Shown piece by piece: positions 1 to 5,639 of a stretch of DNA of 5,639 nt (the first letter of the stretch is position 1; the number at the start of each line of letters is the position of its first letter). The position numbers and the translations under genes were made by a program. Source of the DNA: an uncultured Chloroflexota bacterium (GTDB lineage: Bacteria > Chloroflexota > Anaerolineae > Aggregatilineales > Phototrophicaceae). The notes under the pieces are model-generated. The model was not told the DNA's origin. It was given only the letters and a program-made list of their open reading frames with translations, and did not search any database. The stretch covers positions 1-5,639 of the forward strand of contig CALDGT010000060.1 of the NCBI GenBank assembly GCA_937942935.1, given 5' to 3'.

Positions 1-156
1 ACCGCCCGTCCGAGTGCCCCATTCGTCCAAGCCTTATTATTGCCGGCGATTGTCATCAGTTTTGCGTCGTTTGCCTTATTGCTCGGGATGCTTAATGTCG
101 CTTCGGTTCGTTTTAAGACACTCGACTCTGACCGCGTGAATAACCTACAAGCCTAA
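1..156 (+). CDS. mrpC: Na+/H+ antiporter subunit MrpC (NuoK-like), C-terminal fragment
   Basis: Frame 1 is open from the left edge to the TAA at 154-156, giving the last 51 residues of a protein whose start lies outside the window. The segment around residues 5-31 is hydrophobic, with a QALLLPAIVISFA stretch. It matches the final conserved block of MrpC/MnhC (family form DPLPQALVLTAIVIGFA), the small NuoK-like three-helix subunit of the Mrp antiporter. A short polar tail follows, ending in NNLQA. The match is to a short region, but the mrpD gene 11 bases downstream makes the assignment firm, because C directly precedes D in Mrp operons. In the family, MrpC sits in the membrane between the MrpA and MrpD proton-pathway subunits. 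The usual aspartate at the start of the block is not evident here (SAPFVQAL), a small deviation. A fused MrpBC-type protein cannot be excluded from this fragment. Confidence 0.82.
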   Translation, partial: TARPSAPFVQALLLPAIVISFASFALLLGMLNVASVRFKTLDSDRVNNLQA

Positions 157-161
157 AAGGA
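155..161 (+). promoter_or_regulatory. Ribosome binding site of mrpD
   Basis: AAAAGGA lies 6 bases before the ATG at 168 and overlaps the last two bases of the mrpC stop codon (TAA, 154-156). This supports 168 rather than the out-of-frame ATG at 163, and suggests that ribosomes finishing mrpC pass directly to mrpD. Confidence 0.6.
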
Positions 162-167
162 TATGCT

Positions 168-1691
168 ATGCCCAATAATCCGCTCATCTTAGGACCTATT
201 TTCATCCCGATGTTTTTCGCGGTCATCTCATTGGCATTATCGCGGTTTGATAATCGCATTCAACGATATGTCGCGTTGCTTGGTTCGGTCATTGGCATGA
301 CCTGTAGCCTGATTTTGGTGGCACAAAATTGGGGGATTGCACAAGCGAATGATGGACGCATCCCCATCCAAGTTTATCGGCTCGGTGGATGGCAACCGCC
401 TTATGGCATCACGCTCACCGTCGATTTGCTCAGTAGCATTTTTGGGGCGATGGCGGCGACAGTGATGGCAATCTGCATTTTATATGCGGTTCAATGCAAA
501 GATAAGTGCATGACCTATCCCGTTTTTATGCCGATGTTCTTGTTTATGAATGGCTCGTTGCTCGGATGCTTTTATACAGGCGATATTTTTACCCTATTTG
601 TCTTTTTAGAATTGTTGGTATTGTCATCGGTTGTGATGGTGGCTATTGCCGACAACAAATTGGCATTAGAAGCGGCGATGAAATACCTCATCATCAGCGC
701 GATGGGGTCTCTGATGTTGCTCATCGGTATTGCCGCCCTATATGCCAGCTTTAGCACCCTCAATTTTGCCGATATTGCCCGTTTGCTCCAAACGGGTGAA
801 CGCCCTGTCTTGGCACAAGCGGCGGCGGTGATGCTGACAACCGTTTTCTTGGTCAAAGGGGCAATTTTTCCGTTTCACTTTTGGCAACCCGATTTTCATA
901 CCACCGCGCCAACGCCTGTTTCTGCCGCGTTATCATCTGTGGTGGTCAAAGTGGGGGTGTATGGATTACTTCGTATTGTCACCTTGCTATTTGTAGATGA
1001 AGCAGGTGTGATTGAGCAAATTTTGATTATCTTGGGCATTATCGGCATCTTTTTTGGCAGTTTGGGCGCACTTCGCACGCATAACGCCAAACGTGTACTG
1101 GCGTATTCAACTTTTGGTCAGGTCGGATTTATCCTTGTGGCAATTGGTTGGGGAAACCCGTTAGCATTGGTCGGTGCGATTATTTATGCGGTGAATCATG
1201 CCTTTATCAAATCGGCATTACTGATGTTGGCAGGTGTGGTCGCTAGTCGCAATGTCAAAAAGACCGCTAATCTCAAATATCTGACCGGTGTCGGGAAAAC
1301 ATTCCCCCTCGTTGGCGCGTTGTATTTTGTCGGTGGTATGTCGTTGGCAGGTGTTCCACCCCTGAACGGATTTATCAGCAAATTGGCATTTGTGCGCGGT
1401 GGCATCTCAGCCGAAGGTTGGCTGGCATTAGGTCTGGCTGTTGGCGCAGGCATCATCACATTGTTGTACATGAGTCGGAATTATGTCCTCATTTTTCAAC
1501 AGATGCCAAATGAAGAGAGTGCCGAACTGAAAGAAACAGGGAAGGGCGATAGCGCCCTTGCGCCATTTTTGCTCGTGACTGCCTGTGTGTTGCTAGGAAT
1601 TTTTGCCGCGCCTTTGGTGGAATTGGTCAGCCTCACAGTTGCACAAATGGGAGACCCACGCATCTATATTCAAGCGGTATTTGGGGCATAG
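168..1691 (+). CDS. mrpD: Na+/H+ antiporter subunit MrpD (NuoM/NuoN-like proton-pathway subunit)
   Basis: This 507-residue, highly hydrophobic protein is the proton-translocating MrpD subunit of the Mrp antiporter, homologous to the complex I subunits NuoL, NuoM and NuoN. Most of it (about residues 120-420) is the proton_antipo_M domain. Visible family marks are the FVFLELLVLSS helix with the key glutamate E148, FLVKGAIFPFHFWQPDFHTTAPTPVSA (from about residue 227) with K230, the HAFIKSALL segment with H344 and K348, and the loop PPLNGFISK (397-405). E148 and K230 are spaced as in the Bacillus MrpD residues E137 and K219, both offset by 11. The length fits MrpD (about 490-510) and rules out the roughly 800-residue MrpA. 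A polar loop near 447-462 precedes the last helix. The protein should be able to conduct protons, since its key residues are intact. Its stop codon overlaps the mrpE ribosome binding site. Confidence 0.95.
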   Translation: MPNNPLILGPIFIPMFFAVISLALSRFDNRIQRYVALLGSVIGMTCSLILVAQNWGIAQANDGRIPIQVYRLGGWQPPYGITLTVDLLSSIFGAMAATVMAICILYAVQCKDKCMTYPVFMPMFLFMNGSLLGCFYTGDIFTLFVFLELLVLSSVVMVAIADNKLALEAAMKYLIISAMGSLMLLIGIAALYASFSTLNFADIARLLQTGERPVLAQAAAVMLTTVFLVKGAIFPFHFWQPDFHTTAPTPVSAALSSVVVKVGVYGLLRIVTLLFVDEAGVIEQILIILGIIGIFFGSLGALRTHNAKRVLAYSTFGQVGFILVAIGWGNPLALVGAIIYAVNHAFIKSALLMLAGVVASRNVKKTANLKYLTGVGKTFPLVGALYFVGGMSLAGVPPLNGFISKLAFVRGGISAEGWLALGLAVGAGIITLLYMSRNYVLIFQQMPNEESAELKETGKGDSALAPFLLVTACVLLGIFAAPLVELVSLTVAQMGDPRIYIQAVFGA

Positions 1692-1695
1692 GAGG
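1690..1695 (+). promoter_or_regulatory. Ribosome binding site deciding the mrpE start
   Basis: A perfect AGGAGG begins inside the mrpD stop codon (TAG, 1689-1691). It is 5 bases from the ATG at 1701 but only 2 bases from the in-frame GTG at 1698, so the ATG is the better start. The overlap with the stop suggests translational coupling of mrpD and mrpE. Confidence 0.75.
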
Positions 1696-1700
1696 ATGTG

Positions 1701-2204
1701 ATGAAAAAGATTTTTGCTTATCTCATATTAGCTACTCCATTTGGGCTGGTCTGGATGATACTCCCAACTGTGGTGAGTATCGAAAGTTATTTGGTGGGAT
1801 ATTTCTTTGGGATTATCCTCATTAGTCTGAGTGTTCGTTCTATTGATACCGATATAGACCTTGCGCGGTTTCCTGCACAAGCGTGGGCATTTATCCGTTA
1901 TTCCATTTATATGGGGTGGCAAATTGCCCTCGCCGCTTGGGATATGACCTTGCGTGTTTTGGGGACAAAGCCTGTTCGTCCCGGTATTATTGCTGTGCCA
2001 ATTGGTGATGAGACCAATGATGACATCATCGGTGGCGCAAGCGCCCATAGCATCACCATCACACCGGGCGAAATGGTGGTGGATTATGATAAAGAGGGCA
2101 AAGTGATGTATGTGCATTGTGTTGATGTTGAACAATCGGGTAAAACGCTTGAACCCGCCCAAACCTATCGTTTAGCTTATTTCAAGAGGATTTTAGGAAA
2201 ATGA
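1701..2204 (+). CDS. mrpE: Na+/H+ antiporter subunit MrpE
   Basis: This 167-residue protein belongs to the MNHE family (Mrp subunit E), a membrane subunit needed for normal assembly or activity of the complex and without a complex I counterpart. Two hydrophobic segments lie near the N terminus (about residues 4-24 and 29-45). A third amphipathic to hydrophobic stretch covers about 58-80. A cytoplasmic-type C-terminal domain follows, with the signature SITITPGEMVVDYD (117-130) and YVHCVDV (137-143), corresponding to the family pattern S-I-T-L-T-P-G-T...VHALDV. The ATG at 1701 is chosen over the GTG three bases upstream because of spacing from AGGAGG. The gene starts 9 bases after mrpD and its TGA overlaps the mrpF ATG (ATGA, 2201-2204), so it is part of the same operon. 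Length is typical for the family (about 155-170). Confidence 0.93.
   Translation: MKKIFAYLILATPFGLVWMILPTVVSIESYLVGYFFGIILISLSVRSIDTDIDLARFPAQAWAFIRYSIYMGWQIALAAWDMTLRVLGTKPVRPGIIAVPIGDETNDDIIGGASAHSITITPGEMVVDYDKEGKVMYVHCVDVEQSGKTLEPAQTYRLAYFKRILGK
2185..2190 (+). promoter_or_regulatory. Probable ribosome binding site of mrpF inside the mrpE end
   Basis: AGAGGA lies 10 bases before the ATG at 2201, within the last codons of mrpE. A second AGGA at 2195-2198 is too close to that ATG (2 bases). The next in-frame ATG, at 2219, has no purine-rich sequence in front of it, so 2201 is preferred. The ATGA overlap also allows start by re-initiation after mrpE. Confidence 0.45.
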
Positions 2205-2479
2205 CATCCCCAATTGTGATGACGATACTCAATATTTTGCTCATTTTTCTCACACTGTTGGTTTTTCCGTGTGTGTGGCGTGTGATTCGTGGTCCCGCAC
2301 CCGCAGACCGTTTGCAAGGTTCAGATACATTGACCAGTGTCATGATTGGTATTGTTGTTTTGCTCGGACTCACTCGTAGCACACCCATGCTGTTTTCGGT
2401 GGGGATTGCATTAGCGGCGTTCAGTTTTATTGGCACAATTGCAGTCGCCCGTTATTTAGGCTCTGGTCGGATGTTTTAG
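2201..2479 (+). CDS. mrpF: Na+/H+ antiporter subunit MrpF
   Basis: This 92-residue protein has three predicted membrane helices (about residues 6-26, 44-60 and 63-84) and is the small MrpF subunit (MrpF/PhaF family). The diagnostic motif is the loop after helix 1, RVIRGPAPADRLQGSD (27-42), matching the family form RVxxGPTxxDRVxAxD with both aspartates (D36 and D42) present. Helix 3 ends in GTIAVARYL, as in the family's GTVAIAKYL-type ending. In known Mrp complexes MrpF packs with MrpG and MrpE on the side thought to carry the cation, and acidic residues of this loop and helix have been linked to Na+ transport. The length is normal (about 90-95). It overlaps mrpE by 4 bases, and its stop lies in the mrpG ribosome binding site. 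Confidence 0.94.
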   Translation: MTSPIVMTILNILLIFLTLLVFPCVWRVIRGPAPADRLQGSDTLTSVMIGIVVLLGLTRSTPMLFSVGIALAAFSFIGTIAVARYLGSGRMF

Positions 2480-2483
2480 GGGG
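2478..2483 (+). promoter_or_regulatory. Ribosome binding site of mrpG
   Basis: AGGGGG lies 6 bases before the ATG at 2490 and begins within the mrpF stop codon (TAG, 2477-2479). It is a less perfect Shine-Dalgarno sequence than that of mrpE, but well spaced, and it repeats the stop-in-ribosome-site arrangement of the C/D and D/E junctions. Confidence 0.55.
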
Positions 2484-2489
2484 TGTGGT

Positions 2490-2864
2490 ATGCTGTGGAA
2501 TGAAATCATCGGCTTGTTGGCAATTCTGATAGGATGCTTTTTTTATTTTGTTGGCGTGTTGGGATTTGCCCGTTTTGGCGATGTCTATTTGCGGATTCAA
2601 TCGGCGAGTATTGCCTCTACACTCGGTATTGCAGGCTTATTGGTCGGCGCGGCATTTTTAACCCCTAGTAGCGCCCCATTGGTCATCGCATGGGCGGCAT
2701 TTATGCTCATGACCTCTCCTGTTGCGTCTCATGCGATTGCGGCGGCGGCATATCGTAGCGGGGTGAAAATGAAAGACCCTGTGCGTAACGACCTTGAAGG
2801 TGTGGTAATGCCGTCTGTCCTTGCGGCTAAAAATACAGAATTGGAATCAGAGAAATCAGAATAA
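2490..2864 (+). CDS. mrpG: Na+/H+ antiporter subunit MrpG
   Basis: This 124-residue protein is the last Mrp subunit (PhaG/MnhG family), with three predicted membrane helices at about 4-26, 42-58 and 62-86. Family marks are GVLGFARFGDVYLRIQSASIASTLG (22-46), aligned with the usual GxxGxxRxPDxYxRLHAxxxxxTLG, and FMLMTSPVASHAIAAAAYRSG (71-91), aligned with FLLLTTPVAAHALARAAYRSG. Two usually conserved positions differ: glycine (G30) in place of the proline before D31, and glutamine (Q37) in place of histidine. The C-terminal tail, about 30 residues, is charged and probably cytoplasmic. The gene starts 10 bases after mrpF and ends the operon: a probable terminator follows within 35 bases. MrpG works only as part of the complex. 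Confidence 0.93.
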   Translation: MLWNEIIGLLAILIGCFFYFVGVLGFARFGDVYLRIQSASIASTLGIAGLLVGAAFLTPSSAPLVIAWAAFMLMTSPVASHAIAAAAYRSGVKMKDPVRNDLEGVVMPSVLAAKNTELESEKSE

Positions 2865-2866
2865 CC

Positions 2867-2889
2867 GACTAGATTAATGCCAGACTAGA
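2867..2889 (+). repeat. Direct repeat GACTAGA, two copies
   Basis: GACTAGA occurs at 2867-2873 and again at 2883-2889, 16 bases apart start to start, just after the mrpG stop. Each copy runs into the 5' arm of one of the nested inverted repeats (TAGATTAAT and AGATTGATAC). The spacing is about one and a half helical turns. It could be a protein-binding pair, the trace of a small duplication, or chance, since seven bases is short. Confidence 0.4.
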
Positions 2890-2967
2890 GATTGATACAA
2901 ACATCCCCTCATTTTTGGGGGGTTGTTTTGTTTTCTATCATTTAAGATGGAAAAATAGTATCAATCT
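2889..2967. repeat. Middle inverted repeat (10-base perfect arms)
   Basis: AGATTGATAC at 2889-2898 is the exact reverse complement of GTATCAATCT at 2958-2967. The left arm abuts the left arm of the terminator hairpin (2899) with no gap, so in RNA the two stems could stack, with bases 2929-2957 bulged out on the right. A ten-base perfect match within such a short spacer is unlikely to be chance, although the sequence is AT-rich. Confidence 0.5.
2899..2934 (+). terminator. Probable intrinsic terminator of the mrp operon
   Basis: AAACATCCCC (2899-2908) pairs with GGGGTTGTTT (2919-2928) in nine of ten positions, with one T-T mismatch and a ten-base loop. The 3' arm runs into TTTTGTTTT (2926-2934), a near-continuous U tract in RNA. 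Other registers of the CCCC/GGGGGG pairing are possible. It begins 34 bases after the mrpG stop, where the operon should end. The loop is longer and the U tract less pure than in an ideal terminator. Confidence 0.6.
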
Positions 2968-2980
2968 AATTTTAGCGAAA

Positions 2981-2986
2981 AGGTGA
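2981..2986 (+). promoter_or_regulatory. Possible ribosome binding site of the P-type ATPase gene
   Basis: AGGTGA, within a purine-rich AAAAGGTGAG context, is 13 bases before the ATG at 3000. This is longer than the usual 5-9 bases. No other purine-rich site or alternative in-frame start is nearby, and the protein's family N-terminal domain begins soon after this ATG, so the start is still favoured. The site lies in the unpaired interval between the middle and outer inverted-repeat arms. Confidence 0.45.
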
Positions 2987-2999
2987 GAAAAATTAATCT

Positions 3000-5639
3000 A
3001 TGACAACATCCAAGTCACCCGAAACAACCTCAGCGCCACCTGTTCTGTGGCATACTTTAGAAATTCCGCAACTTCAGCAAACCCTTGATATCAATCCAGA
3101 ACAAGGTTTATCCGATTCGGAAGCCCAAAAACGCTTAACACAATACGGCAAAAATGAATTAGTCGAAAAAGGCACAACCACCCCGCTTGAATTGCTCATT
3201 GAGCAACTCACAGACCCGCTTGTCCTTATCCTCATTGGTGCGGCGGTGATTTCGGGCTTTTTGGGTGAATGGAAAAGTGTTTTTGCCATTAGCGCCATCG
3301 TGACTGTGAACGCCATTTTGGGGGTATCGCAAGAATATCGTGCCGAAAAAGCGATGGCGGCGCTCAAAAAAATGTCTGCGCCCTCTGTCCGTGTGCGCCG
3401 AAATGGGTCTGCGCTAGATGTTGACCCTGCTACACTTGTACCGGGGGATGTGGTATTACTCGAAGCGGGTAGTGTGATTCCCGCCGATGCCCGCTTGATA
3501 GAAGCCAATAGTCTTCTGGTGCAAGAAGCCTCACTCACGGGTGAATCTCATGCAGTGGAGAAAAATATCAAGACGTTAGTGGGTGAAAATATTGCACTTG
3601 GCGATAGGCATAATATGGTTTTCATGGGGACATCTGTCACCAATGGACGCGCCCTAGCGATTGTCACCGACACAGGCATGAAAACCCAATTGGGGCGGAT
3701 TGCCGAATTGATTCAAGAAGTTGATAACGATAAAACACCCCTTCAACGGCGTATGGCGCAATTGGGGCGCACACTGTTTGTCTTGGCGATTGGTATTGTC
3801 GCCGTTGGCTTGATGATTGGTTTGTTGCGTGGTGTGCAATTAGACCAAGCCTTCCTCGCGGCGGTAGCGATTGCCGTGGCGGTTGTCCCAGAAGGCTTGC
3901 CCGCAGTCGTGACGGTTTGTTTGGCGTTAGGCGCAAAACGCATGTTGGCACGTCGTGCGCTCATCCGCAAATTGCCCGCCGTCGAAACACTCGGCTCGGT
4001 GACAGTGATTTGTTCCGATAAAACAGGCACACTCACCGAAAATAAAATGACCGTCAAGGTGATTGATGTGGCGGGTTCTACGCATGATGTGACCGAAATC
4101 ACCCAAAAGAGCAAAAGTTTGTTGGCATTAGAGCATAATGTTTTTGAAGCACCTTCCCAAGCCGAAGCATTACTTTTGGCTGGTGCAGATTTGTGCAATG
4201 ATGCCATGTTGCAACGGGTGAATGTCGGTAAAGATGAATTGCGTGCTGTCGGCGACCCCACAGAAGCCGCACTTGTCATTGCGGCGGCACATTTTGATAT
4301 GTGGAAAGAAAATTTAGAAGCCTTGCTCCCGCGTGTTGGCGAAGTGCCATTTTCATCGGAACGCAAACGCATGGCGACCATCCACAAAATTGATACCACC
4401 ACCAAGCCCGAAGGAATTGGGACACAATATCTCCAAACTATCGTCGCAGGCTTAAATGTCTCCCATATCGCCTTTGTGAAGGGTGGGGTGGATAGCATGA
4501 TTGATGTGTGCGACCGTGTTTGGGAAAATGGCGAAATCAAACCCCTCACCAGTGACTATCACAAACGGATTCATGCCAAAAATGACGACCTCGCTCGTAA
4601 TGGGTTGCGTGTGTTGGGTGTGGCATTCAAGCCCATGACCCAGTTGCCCAGCGAATATACCCCCGAAACTGTCGAAAATGGGCTGATTTTTGCGGGTATG
4701 ATTGGCATGATTGACCCGCCACGCATGGAAGTGAAACAAGCTGTTGCCGAATGTCATCAGGCGGGGATTCGCGTGGTGATGATTACGGGCGACCACCCAC
4801 TCACCGCCTTGACGATTGCCAAAGAATTGGGCATCACTACAGAGGATAAAATCCTCACAGGGGCAGAACTTAATAAAATGTCGCCCGCCGATTTAGAAAA
4901 AGCGGTGCGTGATGTTTCGGTATATGCGCGGGTATCGCCCGAACATAAATTGAATATTGTTCAGGCATTACAAGCCAATGGACAAATTTCATCTATGACA
5001 GGTGACGGGGTGAATGATGCGCCCGCCCTCAAACGTGCTGATATTGGGGTGGCGATGGGTATTACAGGCACGCCTGTCACCAAAGAAGCCTCCGATATGG
5101 TTATTTTAGATGATAACTTTGCGACTATCGTCAGTGCCGCCCAAGAAGGACGCACGATTTACGATAATGTCCGCAAGTTTATTAAATATATCCTCGCCAG
5201 CAATATCGGCGAAGTAATTACCCTGTTTATCACACAATTATTAGGAAAACCGTTGCCCCTCAACACCATTCAAATTTTGTGGATGAATTTGGTCACAGAT
5301 GGTTTGCCTGCCTTGGCATTGGGTGTCGAAAAAGGTGAACCGAATAACATGAACCGTCCACCCTATAACCCTCAAGAAGGCATTTTTGCGCGTGGGTTAG
5401 GGGGCTATTTGCTCCGTGTGGGTCTGATTGTGGCATTTGTATCATTGGCGGTGGTGTTCCTCATCCCATCTCCAGAAAGTGAAGATGCGCGTGGGACTGT
5501 TTGGAGTACGATGATTTTCACCACACTCACACTCTCACAAATGGGTCATGCGATGGCGATTCGGTCTGAGCGCGAATCTATTTTCAAACTCGGATTTTTT
5601 GGCAACCGTTTCATGCTCATGGCAATTGGGGGAACAGTG
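3000..5639 (+). CDS. P-type Ca2+-ATPase (type IIA, PacL/PMR1/SERCA-like), C-terminus beyond the window
   Basis: The 880 visible codons encode a P2-type cation pump that uses ATP to move Ca2+ (most likely) out of the cytoplasm. In order there are: the N-terminal cation-ATPase domain (about 15-70, with GLSDSEAQKRLTQYGKNEL); helices M1 and M2 (about 70-88 and 94-112); the actuator domain with TGES at 180-183; M3 and M4 (about 259-276 and 285-305) with PEGLP at 297-301; DKTGT with the phosphorylated aspartate D340; the nucleotide-binding domain with F451, R455 and K494 (FVKGG, where KGA is usual); TGD at 596-598; TGDGVND at 667-673; then M5 with N735 and E738 (NIGE) and M6 with N763, T766 and D767 (NLVTDG). 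E298, N763 and D767 match SERCA site II. The SERCA E908 position is Q847, which weakens site I. The frame is intact to the edge, lacking the end of M9 and M10; family length is about 900-950. A Na+-exporting type II ATPase is a less likely alternative. Confidence 0.93.
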   Translation, partial: MTTSKSPETTSAPPVLWHTLEIPQLQQTLDINPEQGLSDSEAQKRLTQYGKNELVEKGTTTPLELLIEQLTDPLVLILIGAAVISGFLGEWKSVFAISAIVTVNAILGVSQEYRAEKAMAALKKMSAPSVRVRRNGSALDVDPATLVPGDVVLLEAGSVIPADARLIEANSLLVQEASLTGESHAVEKNIKTLVGENIALGDRHNMVFMGTSVTNGRALAIVTDTGMKTQLGRIAELIQEVDNDKTPLQRRMAQLGRTLFVLAIGIVAVGLMIGLLRGVQLDQAFLAAVAIAVAVVPEGLPAVVTVCLALGAKRMLARRALIRKLPAVETLGSVTVICSDKTGTLTENKMTVKVIDVAGSTHDVTEITQKSKSLLALEHNVFEAPSQAEALLLAGADLCNDAMLQRVNVGKDELRAVGDPTEAALVIAAAHFDMWKENLEALLPRVGEVPFSSERKRMATIHKIDTTTKPEGIGTQYLQTIVAGLNVSHIAFVKGGVDSMIDVCDRVWENGEIKPLTSDYHKRIHAKNDDLARNGLRVLGVAFKPMTQLPSEYTPETVENGLIFAGMIGMIDPPRMEVKQAVAECHQAGIRVVMITGDHPLTALTIAKELGITTEDKILTGAELNKMSPADLEKAVRDVSVYARVSPEHKLNIVQALQANGQISSMTGDGVNDAPALKRADIGVAMGITGTPVTKEASDMVILDDNFATIVSAAQEGRTIYDNVRKFIKYILASNIGEVITLFITQLLGKPLPLNTIQILWMNLVTDGLPALALGVEKGEPNNMNRPPYNPQEGIFARGLGGYLLRVGLIVAFVSLAVVFLIPSPESEDARGTVWSTMIFTTLTLSQMGHAMAIRSERESIFKLGFFGNRFMLMAIGGTV

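Larger units (their letters stand above)
2870..3000. repeat. Outer inverted repeat of a nested palindromic spacer (9-base arms)
   Basis: TAGATTAAT at 2870-2878 is the exact reverse complement of ATTAATCTA at 2992-3000. The right arm includes the A of the ATPase start codon. The pair encloses the middle inverted repeat and the terminator hairpin. I see no clear target-site duplication outside the arms and no coding content inside, so a miniature mobile element is possible but not supported. Confidence 0.45.

Noticed and set aside
168..1691. The large hydrophobic protein as complex I NuoM/NuoN or as MrpA.
   Set aside because: The C-D-E-F-G gene order with clear MrpE, MrpF and MrpG rules out a complex I operon, and 507 residues is far too short for MrpA.
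1698..1700. GTG at 1698 as the mrpE start.
   Set aside because: It is only 2 bases from AGGAGG; the ATG directly after it has a normal 5-base spacing.
1728..2162. A minus-strand open frame of 144 codons opposite mrpE.
   Set aside because: The translation is rich in His, Asn and Ile with no membrane or domain pattern, while the plus-strand frame is a clear MrpE.
2915..2941. Possible sigma-70 promoter for the ATPase gene: TATCAT at 2936-2941 (one mismatch to TATAAT) with TTGGGG at 2915-2920 as the -35 box.
   Set aside because: The -35 box matches only TTG, the spacer is 15 bases rather than 17, and it lies within the terminator hairpin. A promoter for the ATPase is expected in this spacer, but this candidate is too weak to annotate.
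2870..3000. The nested inverted repeats as a miniature transposable element (MITE).
   Set aside because: The arms are only 9-10 bases, there is no clear target-site duplication outside them, and other genomic copies cannot be seen from this window.
3074..4796. Several long open frames on the minus strand opposite the ATPase gene, including one of 268 codons at 3743-4549.
   Set aside because: They lie entirely opposite a gene with all family motifs, and their translations are rich in Ser, Thr, Ala and Asn with no recognisable domain. They look like shadows of codon bias.

Overview
The window is one strand of ordinary bacterial chromosome. It carries two ion-transport loci, all reading left to right: the distal part of an Mrp (Mnh/Sha) multisubunit cation/proton antiporter operon (about 1-2864), and a large P-type Ca2+-ATPase-like gene (3000 to the right edge). 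Both belong to well-known families. The least explained sequence is the 135-base spacer between them.

Region 1 (1-2864) reads mrpC (C-terminal end only), mrpD, mrpE, mrpF, mrpG. This is the conserved order of the seven-gene mrpABCDEFG operon, so mrpA, mrpB and the start of mrpC should lie just left of the window. The genes are tightly packed: 11 bases between C and D, 9 between D and E, a 4-base overlap between E and F, and 10 between F and G. In three junctions the upstream stop codon lies inside the next gene's Shine-Dalgarno sequence. Together the products form a membrane complex that exports Na+ (in some lineages K+, Li+ or Ca2+) in exchange for H+, used for pH and sodium homeostasis. MrpD keeps the key glutamate (E148) and lysine (K230) of the complex I-like proton pathway.

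Region 2 (2865-2999) holds a probable hairpin terminator for the mrp operon. It is flanked by two further perfect inverted repeats (10 and 9 bases), giving a nested three-level palindromic arrangement whose outermost arm touches the start codon of the next gene.

Region 3 (3000-5639) is a type II P-type ATPase of which 880 codons are visible; the frame is still open at the right edge. It has the TGES, PEGLP, DKTGT, TGD and TGDGVND motifs and SERCA/PMR1/PacL-like cation-binding residues. The residue expected at the SERCA E908 position is glutamine, which suggests one Ca2+ site rather than two.

Organism: moderate base composition, strong Shine-Dalgarno sequences and standard-code genes indicate a bacterium. 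The sequence alone does not identify the phylum; my weak guess is Chloroflexota or another environmental Gram-positive-like or cyanobacterial-like lineage. I see no RNA genes, mobile elements or CRISPR arrays, and no clearly new system. The adjacency of a Na+/H+ antiporter and a Ca2+ pump suggests an ion-homeostasis neighbourhood, but the terminator between them argues for separate transcription units.
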